Part shown: piece after piece, positions 52,601-61,240 of the stretch
Numbering within the stretch: position 1 is the stretch's first letter
Layout: each line of letters starts with the position of its first letter
NCBI GenBank assembly: GCA_905147135.1
Contig: CAJHUS010000009.1
Span: forward strand, 1-64,000
DNA length: 64,000 bases
Direction of reading: 5' to 3'
Source of the DNA: Blastobasis lacticolella
Taxonomy: Eukaryota; Arthropoda; Insecta; Lepidoptera; Blastobasidae
Notes under the pieces: generated by a model
What the model was told of the DNA's origin: nothing
The model's input: the letters and a program-made list of their open reading frames with translations, nothing else
Databases searched by the model: none
Position numbers and translations under genes: made by a program

Positions 52601-53558
52601 GCGATGAATATACAGCTGCAGATGTATACCTAGTTATCAGTCTAGTATGTTTAGGGTGTTTTAGAGGCAGAAACGGCCATAAAGCAGCAAAGCAATAAAG
52701 ATCAACGAATCATTTGATTGGGCCATCTACGCGCCAGTCACGGCAGTCACATTGCTGAAATTATATCTAAAATAAAAGACATAAAATTATCTATCCTTTT
52801 TTTTTATTTTAGGTATTCATAATCATAATAAATTTATTTGCGTGAACACAGTTTTACAATTCAGGTTTTAAATAAATAATAAATTAAGTGTTTGCTTTCT
52901 CTCCACTTCGACAAGTCCACTCCATACTCCACTTTCCAGACTCCAGCCATGTCTTACACACATCTATTGAATCCTTAAAGACGTCGCCAATCCATAGGAC
53001 TTAGATACTTAAAATATGTTTTGTTAAGTTATTTTTAGCCCCGAACAAAAAAAGAAGGGTGTTATAAGTTAGATGTGTATATGTGTGTATCTATAGCTTT
53101 GTGTCTTATTGCATCGCAGCTCCCAAACGGCTAGCTTTTCTCTATTTGAATGCCAGTTTAATTGAGATGGTTCTTAGCTTTGATTCATTAAAATAGGTTT
53201 TGTAATTTTTTTATTATGTTTCACGGCAGACAAACAGGCAAGCCGGCCACCTGATAGAAAGTGGTCACCGCCGCCTATGGTCATCAGCAACACCAAGGGA
53301 GTCACCAATGCGTTGCCCGCCTAAAGAGACCTCTAATATACCTCTTGAACGATCCCATGTCATAGTCCAAAGGAAACACTGTGGCTGTTAGCTCATTCCA
53401 CATCATTCGTATATGGGAACTTGGTCGGAGTTTATCCGACTATTTCTATCGGTTAGGTTATTAGGTTTCGACCATCATGTAATTGTTGTATTTTTTATTT
53501 TATTTCAGATCCTTGGGGTATAATCACTTACCTGGTCATACTGTTGCAAATAAATTGA
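40625..53558 (+). CDS. Insect gustatory receptor gene, nine exons, last exon out of frame
   Basis: A seven-transmembrane ligand-gated taste receptor can be assembled from exons 40625-40682, 40905-41099, 47172-47347, 48060-48207, 49502-49651, 50218-50397, 50727-50830, 51739-51906 and 53509-53558. Every junction has GT/AG sites. Phases join exactly: 1,1,0,1,1,1,0,0. Exons 1-8 give 393 codons and the last about 16, a normal receptor length. Segments follow the family order: a R-L-L-G-L-A-P-L block before TM1, TM2-TM6, then G-L-F-V-L-D-R-P-L-L in TM7, a final phase-0 intron, and T-Y-L-V-I-L-L-Q, a variant of the family signature TYhhhhhQF. The last exon lacks one base: the frame runs into TAA after four codons. 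It is either a recent pseudogene, a sequence error, or uses a donor 7 bases downstream. The start has a good context (AAAGATGG). The ligand is unknown; a bitter-type receptor is a guess. No transcript was available to check it. Confidence 0.8.
40905..41099 (+). CDS. Gustatory receptor exon 2 (N-terminal region, TM1 start)
   Basis: Acceptor TATTTCAG at 40897-40904, donor TACG|GTTAGT. The 195 bases are strikingly GC-rich in the middle and encode W-C-P-L-P-F-A-V, the R-L-L-G-L-A-P-L block typical of this family, and the start of TM1. Confidence 0.8.
41540..42445 (-). mobile_element. LINE reverse transcriptase fragment in receptor intron 2
   Basis: The minus frame 42441-41881 carries H-G-F-L-R-G-R-S-T, a Y-A-D-S-S-K-C-F-D block (variant of F-x-D-F-S-K-A-F-D), S-G-V-P-Q-G-S and catalytic F-A-D-D-M-K. 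Below 41880 broken frames continue with L-G-V-L-H-D-S-K-M and Y-C-A-I-V-R-S-I-L-E-Y-A. It is of the same broad group as the LINE at 58315-62380. It is 5' truncated and the C-terminus is frame-broken. Confidence 0.82.
43615..44455 (+). mobile_element. Jockey/CR1-like LINE 3' half
   Basis: Frames 43642-44106 and 44084-44401 (one frame break) carry N-P-S-K-T-Q, G-V-D-I-S-D, Y-K-A-Q-V-R-P-H-M-E-Y, Q-R-R-A-V-R-I-V, then R-T-I-R-M-W-N-E-L-P, G-D-S-P-G-V-A-D-V-H and a stop. It ends in GGTGGCCCGCATGCCTGTTT and poly(A) at 44450-44460. It split the older LINE at 42440-45420. Fragments of the same family lie at 22195, 53215 and 60255. Confidence 0.82.
44621..44711. repeat. (CA)n microsatellite
   Basis: Impure CA repeat with CACACC and ACACAT interruptions over about 90 bp. 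Confidence 0.9.
45440..46470 (+). mobile_element. LINE polymerase fragment with internal inversion
   Basis: Frame 45495-45809 gives I-N-D-L-P-S and A-D-D-T, followed by the L-K-Q-W-F block. Another frame from about 45715 gives C-K-F-L-G-L-T-L-D, W-K-A-H-I and A-Y-A-L-R-K-L-R, then H-F-H-S-I-M-S-Y-G. At 45924-46034 the sequence folds back on itself. Past it, H-K-R-A-V-T-I-M and a decayed C-terminus run to about 46455. It lies in intron 2 of the gustatory receptor gene. Confidence 0.78.
45924..46034. repeat. Two palindromes flanking an inverted copy of upstream LINE sequence
   Basis: CTGAGGGGCGATTCCACAG, then GATT, then its exact reverse complement fills 45924-45965. Next, 45967-46021 is the reverse complement of 45631-45685 over 55 bases. 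Finally TTAGAATGCGGTCT, GATT and its exact reverse complement follow up to about 46052. Both palindromes have the same four-base spacer. Confidence 0.85.
46855..46970 (+). repeat. SINE family S2 body, plus copy
   Basis: Carries AACTAGCATCCATAACACAA, GGTATGCTTACTTTGGGGCT and AAATGGCGCTGTGTGAATTG, the reverse complement of the S2 body at 20338 and 51015. The head is not present. Confidence 0.7.
47172..47347 (+). CDS. Gustatory receptor exon 3 (TM1-TM2)
   Basis: Acceptor GATTTTAG|AT, donor GATAAG|GTAACC. The 176 bases begin in phase 1 and end in phase 0. They encode the loop after TM1 (S-G-R-N-Y-K-P-G-D-L) and a hydrophobic TM2 (I-H-V-L-I-V-N-V-A-L-F). Confidence 0.78.
47440..48016 (-). repeat. 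SINE family S1, minus copy, split by an insertion
   Basis: On the minus strand the head at 48016-47930 has ACCGAGTGGTTAAGG (A box) and GGTTCGATCCC (B box), as in a serine-type tRNA. The body palindrome CATTCAGTCGCCTGAATG is near 47867. The tail block (ATCAGAGTCAAGACGAATCC, GCGCGCGAGTACACAAC) lies at 47440-47562, separated from the rest by about 290 bp of unrelated sequence (47563-47855). The head ends 43 bp before the exon 4 acceptor. Confidence 0.75.
48060..48207 (+). CDS. Gustatory receptor exon 4 (TM3)
   Basis: Acceptor TATTTTCAG|AT, donor AATGG|GTGAGT. Phase 0 in, phase 1 out. It encodes a basic loop and then TM3 (Y-T-F-M-Y-L-M-T-S-I-L-Y-F-C-F). Confidence 0.8.
49178..49370. mobile_element. 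Possible small inverted-repeat element in intron 4
   Basis: CACACCGGCGGCCCAACGAA near the left and the reverse complement of the right end (CACACAGGCCGAACGAACGC) are similar, and CCAACGAACG recurs inside. Boundaries and target duplication are not clear. Confidence 0.35.
49502..49651 (+). CDS. Gustatory receptor exon 5 (TM4)
   Basis: Acceptor TTCTGTTACAG, donor AACG|GTAAGT, a strong pair. 150 bases, phase 1 to phase 1. It encodes a long hydrophobic TM4 (Y-I-L-F-G-I-I-S-L-I-F-V-P) followed by the conserved-style W-V-A-M..V-N-x-x-F..V-N-R-K-L loop. Confidence 0.85.
49928..49985 (-). repeat. SINE family S1 tail fragment
   Basis: TTTTGGCGTTATGTCCTGGT and GCGAGAGCCTAGGTTTCG match the S1 tail near 47430-47485. 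Only about 58 bp remain. Confidence 0.5.
50218..50397 (+). CDS. Gustatory receptor exon 6 (loop and TM5)
   Basis: Acceptor CCAAATTGCAG, donor TTAC|GTTAGT. 180 bases, phase 1 to phase 1. It encodes the intracellular loop and TM5 (L-L-A-V-F-M-C-H-R-V-F-H-L-M-F). Confidence 0.85.
50727..50830 (+). CDS. Gustatory receptor exon 7 (TM6)
   Basis: Acceptor TTCTTCCTAACAG, donor GAAGAG|GTAATT. The two leading bases complete the codon split from exon 6. It encodes TM6 (Y-C-V-L-C-L-V-G-I-V-L-M) and E-E-E, ending in phase 0. Confidence 0.83.
51015..51500 (-). repeat. SINE family S2, complete minus copy with nested insertion
   Basis: On the minus strand the head (51500-51425) has GAGTGGTTCAGTGGTCAAC and the perfect B box GGTTCGATTCC. 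The body matches 20338-20512. The body is split by the element at 51156-51373. It lies in intron 7 of the gustatory receptor gene. Confidence 0.85.
51156..51373 (+). mobile_element. Short retroposon (family S3) nested in the S2 SINE
   Basis: The insert is bounded by an exact 11-bp duplication ATACATAGAAC (51145-51155 and 51374-51384). It starts CGTAGCCGCGTGGTGTCCGG and ends GTTACGGGCTGTGATGATG, so it has a short ATG-repeat tail like the RTE LINEs here. A diverged copy is at 52073-52410. It may be a SINE-like parasite of an RTE LINE. Confidence 0.8.
51565..51728 (+). mobile_element. 5'-truncated RTE LINE 3' end in receptor intron 7
   Basis: It carries GAAGACGTAGCGTGGGTAG, GGTGGACCGACGG, then GGCCTATGCCCAGCAGTGGG and GGCTGATATGATGATGATG, the same tail as 3158-3432. 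The ATG-repeat tail ends only about 10 bp before the exon 8 acceptor. Confidence 0.82.
51739..51906 (+). CDS. Gustatory receptor exon 8 (loop and TM7 start)
   Basis: Acceptor TTCTTTTCGAG|ATG, donor GTGAAG|GTAACG, both phase 0. The 56 codons are very GC-rich. They encode C-E-L-A, a basic helical stretch and G-L-F-V-L-D-R-P-L-L-V-K, the block that in this family lies directly before the last conserved phase-0 intron. Confidence 0.83.
52073..52410 (+). repeat. S3 retroposon, second copy
   Basis: Shares TGGTATCCGGCAGAGTAGAA, TAACACCAACCCCTTACACT and CCAAGCGTGGAGATTATGG with 51156-51373. About 100 bp of extra sequence interrupts the middle. It is more decayed and the ATG tail is lost. It lies in intron 8. 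Confidence 0.75.
52411..53214. other. Intron 8 sequence, no gene recognised
   Basis: A repeat-like block AAGAAGGGTGTTATAAGTTAG, GTGTGTATCTATAG and ATCGCAGCTCCCAAACGG near 53050-53140 resembles a dispersed insect repeat. The rest is unremarkable. Confidence 0.4.
53215..53425 (-). mobile_element. Jockey/CR1-like LINE 3' end in intron 8
   Basis: Minus-strand wording M-W-N-E-L-T-A-T-V-F-P-L-D-Y-D-M-G-S-F-K-R with a GGTGGCCGGCTTGCCTGTTT 3' UTR, the same family as 43615-44455. Confidence 0.75.
53509..53558 (+). CDS. Gustatory receptor exon 9 (C-terminal signature), out of frame
   Basis: Acceptor TTTTATTTCAG. Read one base out of the expected phase it gives I-I-T-Y-L-V-I-L-L-Q-I-N and TGA at 53556-53558. 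In the phase set by exon 8 it gives four residues and TAA. The spacing from L-D in exon 8 to T-Y-L fits the family exactly if one base has been lost within the GGGG run near 53515. Confidence 0.7.
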
Positions 53559-53668
53559 GAAATGTAATACCAGCTTGATGTTTTTGTGAGGATTGGTAGG
53601 TGTTTTACAACATTACGAGTACTTGCACAGTTGAATTGTTTCTTAGTATTCACATATATTGTATCACA

Positions 53669-53674
53669 AATAAA
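53669..53674 (+). promoter_or_regulatory. Poly(A) signal of the gustatory receptor gene
   Basis: AATAAA lies 111 bp after the stop codon of exon 9 and is followed within about 30 bp by TG-rich sequence. Confidence 0.55.
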
Positions 53675-54059
53675 TGAATGTACTTATTCGTACGTGTTTT
53701 ATTTTATTTCGAGACAGTCATCTAAAAATTTTATACGTCGAAAAATTTCTATCCCTTAGGAGACATGCCATCAGAAGGCATTTCTCATTTGTATTTCTGA
53801 AAAGGGCGGGTTGTATTCAACAGGGGACAAAACAAACTCGGCTTCAGCGTTGTGGGCAAGAAAGGCATGCCCACAAGGGCCATAAGCTAACGATAAATAG
53901 AAAAGTAGTCTACTTATCATTACCTACAGCTTTTAAATGCCAAAATGTCAAAAAATTTCGAGCTCGCTCAGCTCGGTCATGCCTTGATTTATGTTACTTT
54001 ATTAGGTACATACTATTGTTCCAGCTTTACGAAATCTAACATTTTTTAGGAGCCGGATC

Positions 54060-54240
54060 CGCGCCTGGATCGGGCAAAATACTGCCATGGTGAGACAATT
54101 AGTTGCTTATGGCGAGGTAGCCTTGTGGACCAGAACAAAGCTCACTTCATCTGTCAGCGTCAACAGGTTGCAACAGTTCCAGAGTATGGCCTGCTCTACC
54201 ATAATAGGCTGTATGCGACTAACAGCAGCCCGTTTTGAGG
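54060..54240 (+). mobile_element. R1-like LINE polymerase remnant
   Basis: The plus strand reads A-Y-G-E-V-A-L-W, then the block L-Q-Q-F-Q-S-M-A-C-S-T-I-I-G-C-M-R-L-T, which resembles the C-terminal region of R1-clade LINEs (x-Q-R-x-A-x-x-x-I-T-G-A-M). No other part is left. Confidence 0.55.
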
Positions 54241-54809
54241 ATTACATAAATAATTAAATAAAAACCGTTTATTACACCAATCTCACACATGGCTCAGTAC
54301 ATTTTAGCACAATACATGCCATAATACAGTAGACAAGAAACAATGAGAAAGGGACAATGCTATCGTTACTTTGTTACCTGTGCCATAAGGAGACGTGCAA
54401 CGGGTCCCCTCTCAGAATAAGCCACGGGTCACGCCATGGCGCTGGTTTTCAGTTTGCTCCACAGTGTCATACATTTCATACATGTCATACATCTCATTTG
54501 TATTCCTCTTAACGGTCGGTGGTGTTCAACAGATTGCACGTGGCCTGCAGCGCAAAGCACCTCCTGGATGCGCACCAAAACTGAGACAAAACTATCGTTA
54601 AAGCAATAATCAAGTCTGATAGCCCAGGCAAGACGTCTGGTGTTTTTCGGCCTCTCTAACCCTGTGATTCATAGATGTTCTTCTTGGTTTAAAAACAGTC
54701 GTAAAGTTTAAATAATAGAGCAAGGTGATCCCAGTATTTTCTGTATTTCCCATCTGTTTTATTAGGTTTAAAATGTTTACAACGCACTTTACTTACTATT
54801 CTACAAGAT
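54241..54809. other. No gene recognised
   Basis: An ATTAAATAAAAACCGTTTATT string at about 54244 could be a LINE tail. No coding region is supported. Confidence 0.35.
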
Positions 54810-54965
54810 AAATATTTTATGAAGAATAGCGACGTAAGTAAGTACAGCACGGCTAGCACAGGTGTGTCCGCGACATGGCTTGAAAGTGACTGGCAGACAT
54901 TGGCACTTGATCGCGAAGAGTGGAAAAATCGGGGGGAGGCCTTTGCCCAGCAGTCTTCAAGCAGC
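54810..54965 (+). mobile_element. RTE LINE 3' remnant
   Basis: The frame gives D-W-Q-T-L-A-L-D-R-E-E-W followed by G-E-A-F-A-Q-Q, and the DNA ends in GAGGCCTTTGCCCAGCAGTC, matching the RTE 3' ends at 3158 and 51565. The ATG tail is absent. Confidence 0.6.
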
Positions 54966-55863
54966 ATATTCAATGTACAGACACATGTTTTATACTGTTT
55001 TATTATACGTTTAGAAGACAGCATATTACAGAGATTGATGTTAAATTGTGTGTGTTGGATGAAGCAAAAACTACTGAGAAAAATAATAACTGAACCAGCG
55101 AACTCGTGAAGTAACTGTCACAAAATTAGCACTTTTCATGACTGACACAGTTCGCTTTGACATGATTTGTTGGTGTTATGGGCGACAGTTACCACTTGCC
55201 ATCAGGTGGGGTGTCTGCTCGTTTGTCATTGATGTAAAAATAAATAAAAAATACTTTATTAATAACCGTCATGGCGTCGCACACCCGATGGTATCATGGT
55301 ATGTAAAGATTTTTATATTTTAGAAATGCATTGTGTAGGCATTAACACAATAGCTGCTTTTTAAAAACAATCAAGCATTTATTACCGAGAACTTTATTTA
55401 TCATAGTGATTATAAGTACGTATCATCATCAACCATTGTGTGCCTATTTCTCATTATAATGATTTCTTTTTTTTATCTATCTTTCTATCTATCTATGCGC
55501 CCTTTGATGTCCATCTGCCCTTCTACACTTTTTGTCAGACATCTCACTAGAGTTGACATACTAAATTGTTAATTAATAGTTTTAATAACAAATAATATTC
55601 GTAGTATTACACTAAAAATAAAAGAAATATTTATCATCACTGAACAAATAACCTACTCTCATCAATGGATATATGAATTTATAGTAGTACCTACCTTTCA
55701 CTAGTACAGAAGTTCAGCTGAAAGCACCCGATAGGGCTCAGAATTGCAGTCTATTTGGTAGGCCGGATGGAATGTTGTAACACTATCTGATGAAAGGCTA
55801 GCAAATCGTAGCCTCACTATGCTCAAAGACTTTGTTATACAGCCTACAGCTACTACTACAGTA
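54966..55863. other. No gene recognised
   Basis: A (CTAT)n-like patch lies near 55480-55500. Near 55180-55215 a GTTACCACTTGCCATCAGGTG string resembles a LINE 3' UTR. No gene is supported. Confidence 0.35.
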
Positions 55864-55874
55864 CACTACCTACA

Positions 55875-57502
55875 TCATCGTGTACATTCGTGTAGGTAGT
55901 GTACTGTAGGTAGTGTACTTCGTGATTGGGAAATCACTTGCAGAAGAAATATCTATCAACAACACACACGATCATGACTTATCAACTTCATTTTCCCCTA
56001 CATCGCTAATAAATTCGTTTGCTTTATTAGACACTGATCCCTATGAGGTCAGAACTATAATTATGTCTCTGAAAACGGACAGTGCCCCTGGCTGGGAAAA
56101 TATCCCAACAAAGCTTCTTACAACATGTCTTCCCATTCTTGCCCCTGTCATAAGTCACTTGGCTAATCTGTGTTTTGGGACTGGCATCTACCTAGCTACA
56201 TTTAAAAAATCACTTGTTACTCCCGTGTATAAGAGTGGGAGGACAGACGATGTTAGCAATTATAGACCGATATCAGTGCTACCTGCTATTTCCAAAGTGC
56301 TAGAAAAACTGATAAATATACGTCTTATGAACTATTTCAATAATAATAACATACTCTCCAATTCTCAGTATGGGTTTAGACATAAAGTTTCAACAGAGGA
56401 TGCAATAACATCGCTAACGTCATCAATTACGAATCAGTTAGATCAAGGTGGTAAGTGTCTCACTGTATTTATCGATCTAAAAAAAGCATTTGACACCGTT
56501 TCTCTTCCTCTCCTACAACACAAGCTTGAAGATATTGGCGTTAGAGGCACAAAGTTAGACCTGATGAAAAGTTACCTACAGGGGTGCACACAGAGGGTAA
56601 GAATGGGTGACATAAGTAGCGAGGACACTACTGTAACTTTTGGTGTCCCTCAAGGTAGCGTGCTAGGGCGGACACTATTCCTGATTTATATTAATGCATT
56701 GACGAACCTCAACATAGACGGTGGTAAAGTATTTTCCTACGCAGACGACACGGCCATAGTGTTCACTGGAAAAACTTTCGAAAAGGCGGAGTCAGGACTT
56801 GATATAGTTTCCAAATGGTTGAAACGTAATCTACTTACCTTAAATACTAGTAAAACTCACTATATATGTTTTACCATCAACAAAAGAACTCAACCTGATA
56901 ACAATCGCTCATTAAAAATACATGAATGTGACTACATGAACACCAAATCCTGCCGTTGCAATCCCCTAAAACGAATGGCCTCCATAAAATATCTGGGGGT
57001 AGTTCTGGATCAGCACCTTTCCTGGCACCCACACATAGATTATGTCACCGATAGGACAAGGAAACTAATATGGGTATTTAATACTCTACGACATATCACC
57101 TCCATTAGGCTATTAAAAAATATTTATATTTCACTGGCCCAGTTGATATTAGGATACTGCATCTCAATCTGGGGGGGCTCAACTAAAACTAAATTCTTAA
57201 CTGTAGAAAGAGGGCAACGAAGTCTCCTAAAAGTAATGCACTTTAACACACACACACACACACACGCACACGCACACGCACACGCACACGTACAAACACT
57301 TGATTTGATTGTAACTTTGAATTCATATTTTTATTTGTTTACATTCTGAATCACGTAAAAGAAATGTAAGACAGCGTTAAGGAGGAGCGAACTATCCCAA
57401 CACAGACAAATAATACTTGTCTACTGGGAGTGTTCAACCTGCTGTACCCATTACAAATGTTGATTTAAGAAATAAAAATTATTATTATTAAAAAAAAAAA
57501 AA
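55875..57502 (+). mobile_element. 5'-truncated LINE with exact target duplication
   Basis: The 478-codon frame 55913-57349 carries most of a CR1/Jockey-like reverse transcriptase: S-A-P-G-W-E-N-I-P, Y-R-P-I-S-V-L, Y-G-F-R, V-F-I-D-L-K-K-A-F-D, F-G-V-P-Q-G-S-V-L and the catalytic Y-A-D-D, then I-K-Y-L-G-V-V-L-D. A CA repeat at 57246-57294 is read as a T-H-T-H..A-H run and breaks the C-terminus. The element ends in a TTATTATTA and poly(A) tail. The 11-bp duplication CACTACCTACA flanks it (55864-55874, 57503-57513). At its 5' end are two short inverted copies of that flank. Confidence 0.88.
57246..57294. repeat. (CA)n/(CACG)n microsatellite inside LINE
   Basis: CACACACA passing into repeated CACGCACACG over about 49 bp. 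Confidence 0.9.
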
Positions 57503-57513
57503 CACTACCTACA

Positions 57514-58314
57514 GCTTATCTATACCACAGCAACTCCTAGACCAGTCGCGTATTAACCGTGAGTGCGGTTGCATCAGAATGCAGCTGAAATATCAGTGAT
57601 GGTAAATAATAATATCCCGAGACACACTGTTGAGTCTTGATCATCATTATCATCGTACTATCGCTTATCCCAGCCTCTACCAGGGTCCGCTTTCCTACTT
57701 ATTTTTCTCCACTTCGCTCGGTCTTAGGCATACTCGCGTCGTAGACCGTTGGCTCTCGCATCCAAATCTGTGATGTTAATCCATCGCTTCTAGGGTCTGT
57801 CCTCATACACTGTTAAGTCCTTTCAGGGATTATATCTGGGGACATGGAAGCGCCAAGCTGAGCAAAAAGTATTGGGCACTACCTACCTAACCTTTAATCA
57901 AGGCGTTCTGTCAAATTTTCAGACCCTCATATCTCGGACTGGGTAAGTAATGCCAGACAGCTAAAATTTTCAGGTAGAGATGTACGTTGCAGACTTATAA
58001 ATCACAAGTAGTTTCGATTGTCTCCTTTTATACTTTGGATTTTATTAGTACCTAAAATTAAGCGCGATGGCAGCGTCTTCACCTCGGTGCAAAATAGAAT
58101 AAACCATGGACTTACTTTATAGACCATGGAATAAACCACCGACGCAGATAGACATATATAACTACGTGCCAGCTCTGTGAGGGCGTAAACTGCCCTTCAT
58201 ATTTCTTTAATTGAATGAATTAATGAATAACGCTTTAATTGATTTAAGTAATATAATATATGATGTGGATATTAGCATATTCAATGGCATAGTGTTTAAA
58301 TCAAAATAAAATCT
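57514..58314. other. Dispersed repeat fragment, otherwise no gene
   Basis: At 57640-57800 the order ATCATTATCATCGTACTATCG, CCCAGCCTCTACCAGGGTCC and CTCCACTTCGCTCGGTCTTA resembles a minus-oriented lepidopteran LINE tail. Nothing else is recognisable. Confidence 0.4.
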
Positions 58315-58539
58315 AATTATTCATTTATTTATTTTATTCAGGAAGTAAACAGTCATGTTACATTGCATGAGTTTCCAATCATATAGCTAATAGACCTACA
58401 ACTACCCTAAATATCAATTATTATAGCACAGAATAAATTTTATTATTATACAGTAACAATTTTACTTAAAAATACCTACTTAGTAAACATTATTAGGATT
58501 TATAAAGTGCTACAAACCATACCCTGTTAATTCTACAAT

Positions 58540-59742
58540 TTATCCTAGTATGCCATGTACATTTTTCTTAAAACTGGCTAAATTATTATGAAATATATCT
58601 ATATCACCGAATAATAAATTATATGTGTTTGGAGAACGCAGGAAAAACCTATATTTAGCATAATTTGTTCGGCCAAAATTGATATAAAATTTAAATTTTC
58701 TACAACGTGAGGGGTTACGCGGTATCTTAAAATTAAGTTTGTTAAGCAGATAGGAACAATCTATAAAACCATTTATCATCTTAAACAGGTATACGACGTC
58801 AGCAACTTTACGACGATTTTCCAGGCTGAGGGTCTTGTGTAATACAGCTAAAGTTTTGTAATCGACAAAATGGGTTCCCATTCTATAATCTAGGTATTTT
58901 AAAAATTTCTTCTGAACTTTTTCGATGCGATCTACATGAAGGTTATAGTATGGATTCCATATAACACTGCAGAACTCTAATTTACTCCGGACAAAGGAAT
59001 AATACAGAATTTTATATGTAAGAACATTTTTAAATGGCTTACAAATGCGAAAGATAAAGCCCAGTTGTCGGAGTGCGCTCTGTGTTATATGGTCCACGTG
59101 GAGATTATAATGTAATTTAGAGTCTAATATGACACCTAAATCCCTGACTTTATGAACACGATTTATGGACTTACCATTCAGTTGATATGCATAACTAATG
59201 TTAATATTTTTCCTGGAGAAAGTGATAGCATGACATTTATCTACATTGAGAAAGAGGTGGTTTGTCAAGCAGAATACAGACAAGCGGTCCAAGTCCTTCT
59301 GTAGTTCATAACAGTCGTCCGGAGAAGAGATTATGCGGTAAATTTTCATATCATCTGCATACAGCAGGTGATGTGAATTTTCAAAAATATTGCTAATATC
59401 GTTGATGTATAAAATGAACAACAGCGGTCCCAGGTGGGATCCTTGGGGCACGCCTGAACTGATATCCAAGAAGTTGGATATGTAACCCTTTAGAGCTACT
59501 GCTTAGGAGCGGTTCTTGATTTAAGAGCTGATCCACCTTAATAGGTCACCATGTACACCGAATTTCCCAAGCTTCATAATGAGTATATCGTGGTCGACTT
59601 TATCGAACGCCTTGGAAAAATCGGTGTACACGGCGTCCACCTGATGGCCAGCCTCTAAAGCACTATGAACGTAATCAGAAAACCAAAGCAGATTTGTATC
59701 AACACTACGACCCTTTAGGAAACCATGTTGAAAAGGAGACAC
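58540..59742 (-). pseudogene. LINE reverse transcriptase, middle and C-terminal part
   Basis: The stretch 59742-59521 has F-Q-H-G-F-L-K-G-R-S and T-D-F-S-K-A-F-D-K-V-D-H. After a break near 59505 (a stop in the N-R-S-x-A-V-A block), 59469-58540 carries S-G-V-P-Q-G-S-H-L-G-P-L, the catalytic Y-A-D-D-M-K-I, V-R-D-L-G-V-I-L-D-S-K and a long C-terminal region ending near 58540. Residues of the catalytic site are intact; the break prevents a single polypeptide. Confidence 0.88.
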
Positions 59743-60254
59743 ATGATGGGAAATGGCGCCGTATAATTGATCAGTGACTATTTTTTCAAATACCTTTCCA
59801 AGAACGCAGAGATTTGAGAGGATTGATCGATATACAACACAAACGCAATTCTACCTATTCGCGATTCTACACAATATGGATTCCGCACAACTGACATTCA
59901 AGACATTATTTATTCCACACAGTCTTCAATTATACACAAACGCGTTTCTTCCTGTTCGCGATTCTACACAATATTAATTCCACACAAATGCTGCCATTCA
60001 ACAGATTCGCTAGTCCACAACGCTGGGGACCTTTGACTGGCTGACTTAGACCTGGACCTAAGTTTAATGGAACCAGTCAAGGTTGGCCAAGGTCATCCCT
60101 ATTTAAGAAACCTAGTCCAATGCTTTGTTGGTTGACTGGGGTTGACCTTGGTCAACCTTTATTAGGTCCTGGTCTAATTCTAACAACCAGTCTCAGGGTG
60201 CCCAGCGTTGACCAGGTTCGATGACCAGAGTTGACCTTGGTCAATATTAACTTT

Positions 60255-60480
60255 TTTTTTATGTCATACGGTAAGCAAACAGGCAAGCGGGCCACCTGAT
60301 GGAAAGTGGTCACCACTACCTATAGACATTAATAACACCAAGAGTATCTGTCATACGGTACGCAAACAGGCAAGCGGGCCACCTGATGGAAAGTGGTCAC
60401 CACTGCCTGTAGACATTACCAACACCAAGAGTATCGTCAATGCGTTGCCCACCTGTATAACACGTAGATCTGGCAGCAAA
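60255..60480 (-). mobile_element. Jockey/CR1-like LINE 3' end, partly duplicated in tandem
   Basis: The minus-strand 3' UTR wording GGTGGCCCGCTTGCCTGTTT occurs twice about 92 bp apart (60288 and 60380 regions), with matching flanks (GTCATACGGTA, AACACCAAGAGTAT). Same family as 43615-44455. Nested in the foldback-like element. Confidence 0.75.
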
Positions 60481-60904
60481 AGGTAAATGCCCGCCACTGC
60501 CAAAGCCCCAAATCCCCACCCCATGGAGCATTGGTAACCTTACTCACCGGCAGAAACACAATACTATTTAAAAGAGTATTGTTTAGCTGCGGTATTTCCC
60601 GGTACTTCCCCAGTCGGGCGGCTCTAATTCGAACGGGATACCCCGCTATGCCCTACCTCTCTTCTACTAGGTCCACTAAACTCACACCCTGGTCTAGTTC
60701 TAGCTGAGGTAGGATTGTAATACAACTATTCTCATTGTGCCCAGCGTTGAAGAATGTGTGAACGGCAGTCCAGGGTCTACAGCGTTGACCAGGCTGGTTG
60801 GATCAGAGTTAGGATCAGAGTTATTATGAGACTTCTATGAGCAACGCGTTCCAATTTGGTCTGTCAGTGTAAATCAACAATACACTAACGGGCCGCCTGC
60901 CCTT

Positions 60905-61240
60905 AGAAGCATAGGTGGCCTAGTGGTTATAGTATCCGACTCCTAAGCGAGAGGGACCTGGTTTGAATCCCACTACCGCCATGTACCAATGACTTTTTTC
61001 TGATATATGTACGTACATTAGTTGAATACTAACCGATGCTCTAAGGGTGAGGGCAAACATCATGATGAAACCTGCTCATTCAGGTGACAAGATGTGTAGG
61101 TAACCATGATCCAATTTGTTCAGGTTCCCGTGGTAGTTGTAGTAATTACTTGATCTGCCAATCCTGGATCATGGTCAATGCAGACCCCGGGCCGTCGTGA
61201 GCGAGAGGACAACCTTCACATTAACGCCAAGATGACGAGA
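60905..61240 (+). repeat. SINE family S1, plus copy
   Basis: The head has GTGGCCTAGTGGTTATAG (A box) and GGTTTGAATCCC (B box with one change). The body has ACCGATGCTCTAAGGGTG, ATGATGAAACCTGCTCATTC and GATCATGGTC..CCCCGGGCC, ending at AACGCCAAGATGACGAG. Nested in the foldback-like element. Confidence 0.82.

Noticed and set aside
57200..57349. T-H/A-H repeat protein tail
   Set aside because: It is a translated CA microsatellite interrupting the LINE frame.
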